Notes under the pieces: model-generated | What the model was told of the DNA's origin: nothing | The model's database searches: none | Seen by the model: only the letters and a program-made list of their open reading frames with translations | Position numbers and translations under genes: made by a program | Source of the DNA: Diphasiastrum complanatum | Taxonomy: Eukaryota > Streptophyta > Lycopodiopsida > Lycopodiales > Lycopodiaceae | DNA length: 64,000 nt | Reading direction: 5' to 3' | Assembly (NCBI GenBank): GCA_029204225.1 | Contig: CM055095.1 | Location: forward strand, 71,775,617-71,839,616 | Part shown: piece after piece, positions 24,796-37,150 of the stretch | Position numbering within the stretch: position 1 is the stretch's first letter | Layout of the letters: every line of letters starts with the position of its first letter

Positions 24796-25266
24796 GAGAA
24801 GAAGAGAGACTATTGTGAAATATTCGCGAACAATATTAATTCGAGTCTGGAAACAGAGCGTCTATTTGAATATCAACCATCATAAACGGTTAGATTTCTA
24901 CTGTTACAGTATTAAAAGGCCAAAGGACCTGTCTTGTAGCAATATAAATACATATGCACTACTCGTTAAAAGAAGAAGACTCAATCAGAGACACAACAAC
25001 AAGATAAGTCAGCAAGAGATGTATATTGATGAATTAGATTTAGAGTTATAAAAATTCATTTTTGATCAATAGTTTCTTATTGTCTAAATATCTTAAGTTG
25101 TCTCATACTTCCGCATATAATTTTTGCATGCATATTCAATCAAAACAAATATTGTTCTATTAGTATATAGATCAGATAAAACCATGATTGAAGACACTGA
25201 TATTAATTTGATTTATTCAAATAGTATTGTGTTCTCTGTGGAAGAATAATTACTATTTTTCCTACA
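24796..25266 (+). repeat. Copia LTR (mosaic element, right copy)
   Basis: This repeats 20026-20496 and ends at the same TTCCTACA. It begins directly after the short minus-strand element, which suggests that element landed in or recombined with this LTR. Confidence 0.75.
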
Positions 25267-26249
25267 TACATCACAACTCTAATTATAAGACGTATAGTTT
25301 AAGGACTTAAATGAATCAACTCGACCTCTATCGAAGAGATCCGAATAAGGAATATTTTGAGATGAGTCAGACAGTTCGAGCCTCAACCAACAGTTGAGAA
25401 TTTTCACATGGTCTTTCCGCATTGGTTTAATAAGAAGTGGCAAGTAGGACATGTCACCAAATGTACACTTATAACTTTTCTAATGGTTAAAATTAATTGA
25501 ATATATGTAAATAAGAACAAACACAACTCATTGTCTACTGGATGCACCTATTTGCACTCCTCCACTATATGTACTTAGTTAAACAATCAATACAAGATTG
25601 ACTTCATTAGAGAATTGAGTTAATTGAGTTCCTTACATTTATAAACTAATCTCTTATTGTATGTGCTGAGTGCTTCTGTTTTGTTAGCTGATTACCCTCA
25701 CTTAGAGACAAGATTCTTGTTTGTCGAACAGGTCATGCATTTAGTTCACTACAATAGTATTTGGTCATCCGCAAACTCCACTAAAGGCTTTATTCAATTG
25801 TTGAATTCAAATTTAACCTTTATGTTTGAATTGTAAAATTAATATTTGAATTCCACTATGATCTAGACTTATGGAATCATTGTTACATTTTGAAATTTTA
25901 AACTCAGACTTTACATCCTAAAGAATCAATTACTCAATCGTAAGAAGATTCAAAGATTTATTACTTCACAAAAAAGAAAAAAAAATGATGATGAAAAAGA
26001 AAAAAGAATGAGCAAAAGCCAAACAAAGTCATCAGATAAGAAAAAGAGGAAGGAAAGTATTTTCAGAAATCAAGTTTTGATAAAGAAAAAATGACTTAAA
26101 AAATTATTTTTTAGTCAGATCTTGAACAAATTGTCATAAGAACTTTTGACGAGTTGCCAAATAATAAAGCCAGCTCAGATTTATCTGTATTGAGTGGGGC
26201 AAAAGTTATCTTGCAGAATAAATGCCTATTTTGAAGTTAGGTGAGAGTT
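25267..26249. other. AT-rich stretch without recognised features
   Basis: No long frame, repeat or signal was recognised. It includes an A-rich run around 25970-26100. Confidence 0.4.
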
Positions 26250-26900
26250 TAGAAGCCCACCACTTTGGAAACCTTCGTCAAGCATGATAACCTCATTATG
26301 AACCTTCACCGACTTGATGGATGGATTCAGAATGCAAGCCTAAATTTTGGCCAAGCCAATCAATCACTAGAAACAATCTATTCTATAACCTTAAAGTGTG
26401 CTCATTTTGCAATTACTTGTGCAACTCATAACCAAGGACATTCCAATAAAACACGATAAACTGATGGTGCTTCTGGCAAGTCCATTACTACAAAAGTGAT
26501 GACAAATTGGACACCAACAATCTTGATTGGTATGTCTTCCACCATGCCCTTAGGTCCTGATCTGCCAACTTTATTGCAAAAGTTGCAGGCTTTAATTTTG
26601 TAAGACCCCACTTGGCACACTATTTGGAAGAAATCAGATTGACTCCAGACCCTCCATCTATCACAGCTGCCTCTTGATCAAAATGCTTATGTTGAATTGG
26701 CAAGGTGATATTCTGCTGTTCACTTTCCCAAGAAGCCCCTACATTGAGTACTTTATTTGAATCTTCACTTGAAACTTGATCTCAAACCCACCTTGAAATT
26801 GGCTATAAAACATATAAAGTTCAATCATTTGCAATTTGTGAGAATAAGTTGGATACACGTTAGGAAAATTTTCTCAATCTTTGTTGTCTAAACATTTTCT
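26250..26900 (-). mobile_element. Decayed gypsy protease-region fragment
   Basis: On the minus strand a block at about 26580-26426 reads IPIKIVGVQFVITFVVMDLP followed by APSVYRVLLECPWL. This resembles the end of the retropepsin domain of Tat/Athila-like gypsy polyproteins, where a YRVLLGRPWL-type motif is usual. The flanks are heavily decayed. It is an old fossil with many breaks. Confidence 0.55.
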
Positions 26901-28619
26901 TTCTCCACTGTAACATGCCATTCGACAAGCGATACTAAAGTCTTGGGGGTGATGGATTGATAGCCAAAGTGTTGGGTTAAAGCTCGAAAGGTAACTTACC
27001 AATACATTTTGACAATGGTAAAACCATATCAGACTCCAAGATGCTAGAGATTTCAGATTATCTCCACGTCAGACTCTATGTGGATGTGGATTTTTGACAT
27101 CCATCAGAGTTTTAAAAAAAGTTAAAAAATTAGTTTGGCACCATGTCAATGGTCGGATATTAGTATTTGGTAGATTATGATGTGTTGGAATCTAATAGGA
27201 CCTTTTTGACACAATTGTCAACATCATTTTTGACAAATTATCTAACACCTCGAAAGTTGATGAAATTTTTTTTCTGCAATTTTCTATTGCAATATTTGAT
27301 AGAAAACACCAATTTTTATAGTTGTGTTTATTGCCAAAGTTTTGACAACCATCTAGACATTCTACATGGAAGGAACCTCTATCAACCTAATTGTTGAATT
27401 TTTTTCAAAGATATTATACCTCAAAGAAAGACCAAAATTGATGCAATTGTGGCACAAGTAGTTTAAGATGGAAGTTTTTTCAAAATCAAACTTGCGAGAT
27501 TTGGGAATCGAATTGTAAGTCAATACATAGAAGCAAATTTGTATAGGATTTATCGACAAATCAAACTTGATGAGCAAATAAGTTGAAGTACAATGATGTA
27601 GAAAAATGACACTCTATATCTTGTATTATAAAATATAAGAAGACAAATATTTTCATATGTTGATTGCCTATTGTAGTTCTAATGTTCATTTCATATTGTT
27701 TTAGTTCAATACAAAAAAGTTCAAACTAATATGTTTGTGAGCTTGCTGCGCAACCGAGGAGGACGACATGTAATATGTTTTTACATGTCATTTTTATGAA
27801 AATAAAAAAAAAATCAACTAACAAAATGATCTATATCAATGGCACTGGCCTATACTTGAAGAAATATCTAAAGAAGGCTATTCAACACCTTATATGGAAG
27901 GACAATTCTATTAGACATATGAGAATTCAAATACAAATAAATTAAAAGATGAACTTATATGAAAGGCAAGTCATGTTTTAAATGGGAATAGTATAAAAGC
28001 CAAATGAATTGACACATCCTTAGTTATTGTATTGTCGCAAATAACACATCTTTGCAACTAGCATTTAATTCTCAGTCATGAACTTTAACATGCTGGATTT
28101 TTATTGCTTAAATACGATATGGAAAATCAATACTTGAGCAATTGTACATATGTCATCACCATATTGACTAGATTAGATAGACACATAGCAAATGATTAAA
28201 CAAAATACCTATTTTCTAAACGATGCATTTGTTTGCGCAATCCTATTATATTTCATTCGAAGAATAATACTATTGTCATTTTTTTCGCATTCATTTGTAA
28301 GTGATCATGGTCCAAACACTAGTCTAATTCGATGCACAAGTGAAATACCATTGCTGTATTGAGATTGAATTCCAGTCAACATCATCCTAAGAGAACCCAT
28401 CATTTATGGTGGAGACCCACATTTGAAATGCTATTCAAAATCAAAAGGTTGTTACATGAAGGTCCTTTTACTAATTTGGAGAGAACTATACCCAATTGAA
28501 AAAATTTTCGCTAGTGTACTTCTAGAATCAAATGTATAACTTTAGAGCAGAGATAAACAATTAGAGAATTCTTCCATCTCTAAGTACTTATTTGATATTT
28601 AAAGTCAGACAAGAGTAAT
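26901..28619. other. AT-rich stretch without recognised features
   Basis: About 1.7 kb of AT-rich DNA. Short frames exist (for example 27167-27397) but have no recognisable motifs. No LTR, primer site or tandem repeat was seen. It may be ancient retroelement DNA or intergenic sequence. Confidence 0.4.
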
Positions 28620-29317
28620 GATTTTCTAGGTAAGGGTGAAAGTTAACGGATTGGTTTTTGAACTACTTGCCCGTTTTGAGGGCAAAACTTGTTTAAGGGG
28701 GGAAGAATGTTACGTCCACGACCTATACATAGGATTTAGCATAATCCTGGACTTGGGATATTCGGTACTCCAGTGTACGAGTTGGTTAGTTACGCCTCGC
28801 CATTTCGGACTAGGCCGGACATGTAACTAAGGGGGGAAGAATGTTACGTCCATGACCTGTACATAGGATTCAGCATAATCCTAGACTTGTGATATTCGGT
28901 ACTCCAGTGTACGAGTTGGTTAGTTACGCCTCGCCATTTCGGACTAGGCCGGACATATAATTAATAACCTTGTGAGGGCCCATATGCTCTAATTAGGACT
29001 TACAGGGCTAATGCATGGTGATTGACTACTTTAAGTGCATGTAAAAGAGATCAGAAGCAAATGGTTGAGAATTGGCATCCTATATGGAATATTTCTAGCT
29101 TTTGGAGTCTATATAACATGTAACAATTCACCCATCTCCACAACTTGGTTTTAGTTTTTGATTGCCGGAATCCTCTTCTTTCTTGTGTTCAGTCATTGTG
29201 GCTCAGGGGGGAAGCTGATTGGGATTTGACTCTCGGCTTCCAGTTGGTTGGGTGGTTTGTTCCATAGTAGTCCTTTTGGTGCATGCTGAAGGATCTTCAC
29301 TTGGAAATCCTTACACA
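28620..29317 (+). mobile_element. Ty3/gypsy 3' end and LTR with doubled start
   Basis: Decayed coding-like sequence runs into AAGGGGGGAAGAATG, a typical gypsy polypurine tract, followed by an LTR start TGTTACGTCC at 28708. The purine tract plus the first part of the LTR is then repeated in tandem. The LTR probably ends near TTACACA at 29317, but that boundary is uncertain. No second LTR of this element is in the window. Confidence 0.6.
28695..28962 (+). repeat. 134-bp tandem duplication of purine tract plus LTR start
   Basis: Copies at 28695-28828 and 28829-28962 are nearly identical, with a handful of differences. Each begins with AAGGGGGGAAGAATG and continues TTACGTCCA. The repeat unit therefore contains the plus-strand priming site and the first 120 bp or so of the LTR. 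Confidence 0.9.
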
Positions 29318-29350
29318 ATCGATTCTAGGATCTTTCATGTATCAATGATG

Positions 29351-30100
<750 letters not shown>

Positions 30101-30349
30101 CACTCCCGCTTCAACTTTTCTAGCATGGACTTTGATAACACTCCAAGTGATGTCCTATGCTTCATGAATATGTCCTTACCCAATGCTTTGGTGAAGATAT
30201 CAGCTACACATTCCCTTGAAGACACATGTTGAAGCTCCACCTCCTTTGCCATGACTTGCTCCCTCACAAAATGATATAACCTTAATATGCTTGCTTCTAG
30301 CATGAAAGATAGGATTGGTTGCCAACCTTTGGGCTAATAGATTGTCATC

Positions 30350-31300
30350 GCTTGATAGAGAGTCCTTTGGTCAAATTGAGCAACATCAATATGGCAAAGG
30401 ATGAACGTGTATGAGACTATATCGAGCATTTCAAATGCCTCAAAACTCAAGTACAAGAACAACCCTCTGAACAAATGCTCATCATCTGGTTTTTAGTCGG
30501 ACTTCCAAGATGGATTAGACGCGAGCTTAAATCCAATGATGAATATATAAGTCTCCAATTAGCTATGTCTGATGCCATAAAGGAGGAAGATGAAGGATCA
30601 GATGTTGACGAATCTAGGGAAAGACGAGCACCACGTGCTCCTATCCATGAGTCGAAGCCAATCAAGGACACCCAAAATCAGCTTTGGAAATTCCAGTTGG
30701 AGTTGCGTAATAAGCAACATCAGCTACAGATGGAGAAACTCACCAATGAGTTTCAAACTACCTTGAAATCTATCCAAAGCAGTATGCCTGGTCAGCCAGA
30801 CCCTGCACAGGTACCTTATAGACAAAAAAACAATATGGTGCCCACACTGTCGGGCTACACATCCTGTTGATGCTTGTCCTTCATATCGACCTATCCAAAC
30901 ACATACAGTTCAACAATATGAAGAACAAATGCCATCACTTATCATGAATATCCACCTGAGAGTCCAGACCCACTAGCCATACAAGATGGCTATGCTGTTA
31001 TACAAGGGCCATTGCACACCAGATGTTTCATATGTGGTGAAACTGGCCACTTCATGGTTGATGTCCAATTAAGGCCCAGTACCATGCTAAGTGTCCCGAC
31101 TATATCAGAAAACACAGTTTCAAAGACTGTCCGAAACAACCAACTAAGATCCTACATGCCCGTCACGTCAGTTATGAATCACAATAGGATCTTCACGACA
31201 ACAACATGAGCACTATAGCACCCTCCCGCTCAACCTGCTGCTCAATTGAGCAGTTTCTAGCAAACTTCTACAATACCACACAATACACCAGCTCCATAAT
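30350..31300 (+). pseudogene. Partial gag of a Tat/Athila-like element
   Basis: The sequence begins within gag (NMAKDERVRDYIEHFKCLK), continues with the WFLVGLPRWIRRELKSNDEY segment, an acidic linker and a Gln-rich helix. It then shows a decayed zinc knuckle (CFICGETGHF). The wording matches gag at 2685-3735 and 35590-37150. The N-terminal half is absent and there are several breaks. No protease or RT follows. Confidence 0.75.
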
Positions 31301-32548
31301 GAAAAAAGACAATATGAAATGAGTCCTTGTCGAAAGAAAGTGAAACCGATATTCCGTCATCTGCTACAATGTCCAACCAAGAGCAACCTCCACATGGAAT
31401 TGACATTTTTTCTCCCCTTCTACAATCTCAAATCTATTTGTCTTTCCACATGCTAATAAGATTTCCAATGTGCCAATACACAATCAATCTAGGATTCGAA
31501 AATCCAGATAGAGATTCGGTTCTGAATCTCTTACTCAGAGAGGTCCTCTAGACATAGTACCTCAACCATACCTGCATCTCAAGCTATATCTTACAACATC
31601 TGCTATCCATGATGGTAGATTTTAGTATCACCCACCCTGCCTTGTTTTGACAAGGACATGTTAGAGTAAGTCACATTACTCTACAAAACAACTGAAATAT
31701 TGCAATTGTCAAGGTACATTATCAATGTTGATAAATGTAAGTTTTGTTCAACACGTGCTATACAGTTCTCACTCTCTATAACATTTGTTTATTTTCTTGT
31801 TTCTCTTCACCTATTTTGTGTGATTGATTTTTGCTTGAGGAATAGCTATTGCACGAGAGTCTTATATAGAGCATCTCCAGAACACATTTTCATTCATCTA
31901 TCCATCTTTAGATTACCTTGTACAATAGTTTAGGATTTTTGAGACATATGAGAAATCCATGTCAAATTAGAGCTGATTACTACATCTCATTGCCATATTA
32001 TTTTTTGAGCCAACTACAGCAAGATCAAAACAAATTTCGTTAAAATTTGTTCAATCTTTAGTCCAATCGCATGTTCAACAAGTTTCAACTACGTGTTCCA
32101 CACGCCGATCCAATCTTGAGCATGAACAATTACCAGCAACAACATCCCCACCAACAGATTTTTTTTTTTATTTGGGGGGGGGAGAGAGAGAGTGGATCTA
32201 CTTGGATCCACTAGAGCAGTTACGCTGCCAACAACAACATCAGCAAGATCGACAGCCAAGGTCACAAGTCAAATATGAAAAGACAAGGCTAAAGAAGGCA
32301 GATGGGTAATCCGAAGAGACTCAATCAGAAGAAGTATTCTAGTCATGACGAAGATCCTTCAGAAAGGGGAAACACAAGCATTGGAAAATCAGTCTCCTTC
32401 TTCAACCAACCTCTTGCCATACTTTTGCGCCCATTCTCATGTCTATCGTCCACACCATCTACCGTTGTCACCACCACCCTCCCTTCCATCTGTTTGTTTG
32501 ATTATCACTACAGATATCCCAGCAGTGATTCTTCCAGACAACACAATA
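31301..32548. other. Stretch with Gln-codon-rich remnants
   Basis: Decayed sequence with CAA/CAG-rich patches around 32130-32260, a T10 and G9 homopolymer pair at about 32159-32183, and Pro/Ser-rich short frames. It may be the tail of the preceding gag region. No gene can be supported. Confidence 0.3.
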
Positions 32549-34990
32549 TGGCTACAACAATCCAGACCAGAGTAGCAATCAGTCTTAATGGTGCAAATTA
32601 CAGAATCTGGAAATTCAAAATCAAAACACTCCTAAAGGGTGAAGACATTTGGTCGGTGACTGCAGCCTCCAGAGGGAGACTCGAGGAGAGCTGAATGGAT
32701 CAGAAAGGATGAGCGTGCAATGGCAATAATCATTTTGTCTATAAATGAAGATCTACTCATGCAGATTGAAGACTGCGAAAGTAGCCATGCAGCGTGGGAA
32801 AGATTAAAGCAGAAGTATGAAGCGAGGACTGCAGCTTTAGTCATGCACCTTCACAATCAGCTGCAATCCATACGGTGGGATGGCAACCAGTTAGATCAGC
32901 ACGTTGAGAAGATCAGAACGATCTTCGCTCAACTCGTTGCATCAGGACAGGAGAACTAGGTCCCAGCACCACAGCAGCTGATGTACTTCATGAAATCTCT
33001 ACCGACGTCCTATCAGCTGCTGAGAATGCTCATATTGAGTCTAGCAGATATGACATTCGACAAAGCAGTTAGTCTTGTCACTGATGAGAGACTGATGAGA
33101 GACAAAGGAGAGGGAAGCAGTGATCAAGAGAAGGCTCTCTTCACGAAAGGAAAGAAGAAAAACAAAAATAAGCCAAGATTTAAGAAGATGAAGTCCTCCA
33201 ATCAACAATCTTCTTCCTGTGATCACTGTCACAAACCAGGCCATACGGCCAACAAATGCTGGTTCAATCCAACAATACCTTGCATGCACTGCAAGAAGAA
33301 AGGGCATTCTGCATACGACTACGGATTCAACCCAAAAAAGAAAACCAAAGCTGAAAAGGCAAACCTTGCAGAGTCATCAAAGGATGCTGAAAGAGGTGAC
33401 GAAGCTTTCACGATACTCGACGAAGCTTCGACAAGCTACTTTGAACACGACTATGATGTAGCCATCGATTCAGGAGCAACATCTCACATAACTTGCAACA
33501 AGAAGATCTTGATCAACTTTTGCGAACTCAAAAACGACAAAGCAGTGATTCTAGGCGATGGAAGCAGACACGATGTCAAAGACATCGGCTCTCTACAACT
33601 ACAACCACTGTCAGGCCAAGCAGAGCTGCAAAGAGCACTCTATGTGCCCTCACTCAGAAAGGATCTGCTATCTGTCTCCAAGATGGCAGATTTAGGCATT
33701 CGAGTTTTGTTCGATGACAACACTTGCCGTATGATCGAGAAGACGACAAACAAGTTGCTGACGATCGGATGTAGAGAAAAAAATTTCTACCAGGCCAAAA
33801 TAATCAGCAACTCTAAAAGCATATTAAATGCTTCAGAAAATGAAGATTGGCTCTGGCATAGAAGAATGTATCGTCTCAATATGCAGAGCCTGTATGACAT
33901 GAGCAGAAAGGACGTTGTCATAGGTCTCAAGATTTCAAGGCCAGAGGTTGAGTTCTACGAAGCTTGTTAGAAAGGCAAGCAACATTGGAATCCTTTCACA
34001 CATGAGGGAAGAAGAGCCAAATAAGTTCTTGAGCTCATCCACTCTGATGTGTGTGGACCGATGAAAACAGATTCGCTCTCATATTCGAGATATTTTCTAA
34101 CGTTCATAGATGATTACAACCGAATGACCATGATCTACTACTTAAAGAAAAAATCCGAAGTATTTGATTCTCTCAAGAAGTTCGTGGCATTCGCAAAGCG
34201 ACACACCTCGAAAAAGATACAGATCCTTAGATTTGACAATGGAGGTGAATACAAAAGCACAGAATTCTCAAGATTCTGCGAAGAACAGGGGATCGAATGC
34301 TAGTTCACTCTTGCATACACACCAGAATACAACGGTGTGGCAGAAAGAAAAAATAGAACACTAGTCGAAGGAGCCAAATGCATGATGGCACAGGCTCAAT
34401 TGCCAGGTCAATTCTGGGCCGAGGCAATAGCTGCAGCTGTACACCTATAGAACAAATCTACAACGACAGCGCTGGAGAACAAAACACCATACAAAATGTG
34501 GATAGATAGAGAGCCTAATCTGTCATACGTACGAGTGTTTGGATGTGCAGCATACAAGAACATTTCAAAGGAAAAGAGAAGCAAGCTCGATGACAAATCC
34601 GAGCAAACAATCATGGTCGGCTACTCGAACAGAACACATGTGTACAGACTCTACGATCCAACCACGAAGAAGGTTGTTTCGAGCAGAGATGTGAAGTTCG
34701 ACAAGTTCACATTTTCTGGACTGAAAGACGAAAGAGGCCATGAGATCTTCACACTGCTGCCTATTCAAGAGGGAGATCGAGGACATACATCAAATCAGAA
34801 TGCAGAGCCCCAAATTCCAGAGTGGCTGGAAGCAGAGGATCGACCCCACGAACAAGAAATGTTTGAGCAGCGATGAAACGAACCTCAAAGGTCAACAAGA
34901 CAAAAAAGAGCTCCAGACCGCTATTCTGACAATCTTCGATGGAGAGAAGACATGCAGTTCGAGTACTGCAGCTTCACAGAAGAGCCAACA
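32549..34990 (+). pseudogene. Copia gag-protease-integrase fragment
   Basis: This starts at a copia-type gag ATG (MATTIQTRVAISLNGANYRI) and runs through the gag core. Two zinc knuckles follow (CDHCHKPGHTANKC and CMHCKKKGHSAYDYG), then protease (AIDSGATSHITC), the integrase zinc segment, and the integrase core with HSDVCGPMK, DNGGEYKSTEF and EYNGVAERKNRTL. The post-core block ends at SSRDVKFDKF. RT and RNase H are missing and no LTRs are attached. Two adjacent knuckles are shared with the minus-strand element at 49303-52860, so these are one lineage. It has about six breaks. Confidence 0.85.
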
Positions 34991-35172
34991 ACATACCAAG
35001 AATAGCTCCAGAGTCCAGAGGGAGAATTTTGGAAGCAGACAAATTTCCAAAATATTCTATTTATAGTAAAATACTATTTTTGAGTTCGATGAAGATTCTT
35101 CTTGTCCATATCATAGAAAATCTTGATTTTTACCCTCGCCAAAGTTCAGAAACTGTATTTTCTTGTGTCAGA

Positions 35173-35239
35173 AACCTTCGCCCATTTTTCCATAGTTTTA
35201 TCTGTGTCAAATCTTGCATCTGAGAGTTCGGCGAAGGTT
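35173..35239 (+). repeat. Leader hairpin with 47-nt loop
   Basis: The arms AACCTTCGCC (35173-35182) and GGCGAAGGTT (35230-35239) are perfectly complementary and enclose exactly 47 nt. The geometry is the same as in the array at 1748-2446, but the arm sequence differs. Related half-arms (CTTCGCC) recur at about 35137, 35320 and 35334, suggesting more decayed units. Confidence 0.6.
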
Positions 35240-35589
35240 ATTACCCAAGAAATTGTCAGAAAAGTTGGTAAGAGAGTCCCCCCCCAAAAAAAAAATAAAA
35301 AAATAGCACTGTTGAGCCTTCGCCTAGGGAATCTTCGCCAGTCCTATTTTTAGGTTCTGATTTTCCAGATCAAGTCTCTGTCAAAATTTGGGTCAAATCT
35401 GATACATTTTGATTTGGATTATGAGAAATTTTTCATTTTTGGGAAGTATCGATCGATTGAATTTAGAAATCTTTTTTACGATATAGAATCAGATTCTTGA
35501 AAAGTGAAATAGATCTAGCAGATCTGATCTGAGATAGTTTTTGACTAAAAAATCTAGATCCAATCTCATTGTTTGCTTGATTTGAATTT

Positions 35590-37150
35590 GCGTTGATAGC
35601 TGCCCTTGGAGCTGCTCTTGGAGGTGCTCCTCAGGAAGTCAATCCTATTATTGTTAGAAGAGCACCTCGTTTGGATCTACCCAAATACAATGGGTTCACA
35701 GATCCAGTTAGATTTCTTCATATCTATGCTGAATCCTGTGAAGTCTATGGCGAAATTTTCCCTCAAGATAAACTTAAGCTGTTTCCTATGGCCTTAACAG
35801 GCGCAGGACAAGATTGGTACTATAATCAAAATGAAACTGAGCGTACAGATTGGGAGGTTGTTAAAAGAGCCCTTATCACACGGTTCAAACTGTAGAAGTT
35901 TATGGAAGACCCTTTCCTACTTTTAAGTAAAATTAGAATGGGAAAGCGGAAAATGGTTCGAGATTACATTGAACGGGTGAAATGTCTCAGATCTAAATGC
36001 GAACCTGAGTTGATTAACAAAAATGCCATGATTATGTGGTTTTTGTCAGGTCTATCTAAACGGATTAGACGTGAGCTGAAACGCCATAATGAGTATGCAC
36101 TCTTGCAAAATGCTATGGATGATGCAATTCGGGAGGAGGATGAAGATTCAAATGATGAGTCGAATATCAGTATATTGCCTTATACAGCAGGGCAGACTAC
36201 TATGACATCCACCACTATTGCATCAACGAATGCCAACACTACTGCAGAAATGATGCTCAATGAGTTCGAGAAACTTGTGAAGAACCAACAGAAACAGATG
36301 GAAAAGTTGCAGTCGCAATTTGATGAGAAGATCAAAGCATTGGAAGATTTCCACGGAAAAGCGAACAAGGAATCTGAGAAGTTTGCGAAGACTTTTCCTA
36401 CCAGGGAAAATGTCTGGTGTTCTATTTGCACAGGAAATCACACAGTGAATGAGTGTCCTCAATTGAAAAAACGAATGGAAATCAATGTATGCCATTTGTG
36501 TAATTTGCCTGATCATGAGACTGCTTTTTGCAACTTCAACCCTCGGATAATTCAGCAACGGTATGCCCAAATGGGATATCAAGAACCACAGTATGGAAGA
36601 AATCCAGCAGCAAGACCTCGACAATTTGCTCTTGGATGCCCGGAACGTTTAGCCTTACCTGTCCCACCAAAGCACTCTGCTCCTCCTGCCAATTTGGTGG
36701 AACCAGAACCGTATATAAGTACCGAGCAATGGAACTATGGTACTGATCAAGCAAGTGGATTTTCAGGTGGATCTTCAGAACAATATGCTATTTATGCTGC
36801 CACGCAACAACAAGCCTCTAGAAATTGGACCAGAGCATCGCTTGGATGCTTTGCATGTGGAGAAAATCATAGAGTTGCTGAATGTACAAATAAAGGTAAA
36901 TTGATAACAATCAAGCAAAGATCAGTAGCTCAGAATAAATCAAGTGTACCCTTGACGGTGGTCACCAGAGCACAGAAGCAGAAAGAACCAGTAGTGGATC
37001 CAGTACCTACTGATTCTATACCATTGAACGATATACCAATAGCATCGGGAGTCTATCCAAATCTTCATGTAGAAAAAAGAAGATATCAAGATATGAGGCA
37101 GTGGATCAAACATGTGTGCACTCGGCTTGATCTTTTGGGAGGATTCGACT
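35590..37150 (+). pseudogene. gag with three zinc knuckles
   Basis: The capsid part shows APRLDLPKYNGFTDPVRF, GAGQDWYYNQNETERTDW, DPFLLLSKIRMGKRK and WFLSGLSKRIRRELKRH. An acidic linker and a Gln/Lys-rich helix follow. Three knuckles come next: CSICTGNHTVNEC (C-X2-C-X3-H-X4-C), CHLCNLPDHETAFC (the standard C-X2-C-X4-H-X4-C) and CFACGENHRVAEC (short form). The tail is Pro/Thr-rich. This is the most complete gag of its lineage here, about 520 codons, with about one break inside it and the end cut by the next element. Confidence 0.85.

Larger units (their letters stand above)
34991..37150 (+). mobile_element. Tat/Athila-like leader and gag
   Basis: This is a second piece of the lineage seen at 637-3736: a leader of at least 500 bp and a long gag region. 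No LTR or primer site is present on the left, because the copia fragment ends there. On the right it stops at the minus-strand copia element. No pol is present. It is broken, with about two interruptions in gag, and is better preserved than the other two gag copies. Confidence 0.7.

Noticed and set aside
28695-28962. CRISPR or satellite array
   Set aside because: Only two copies exist and the unit contains a gypsy purine tract and LTR start. No spacer-repeat pattern was found anywhere in the window.
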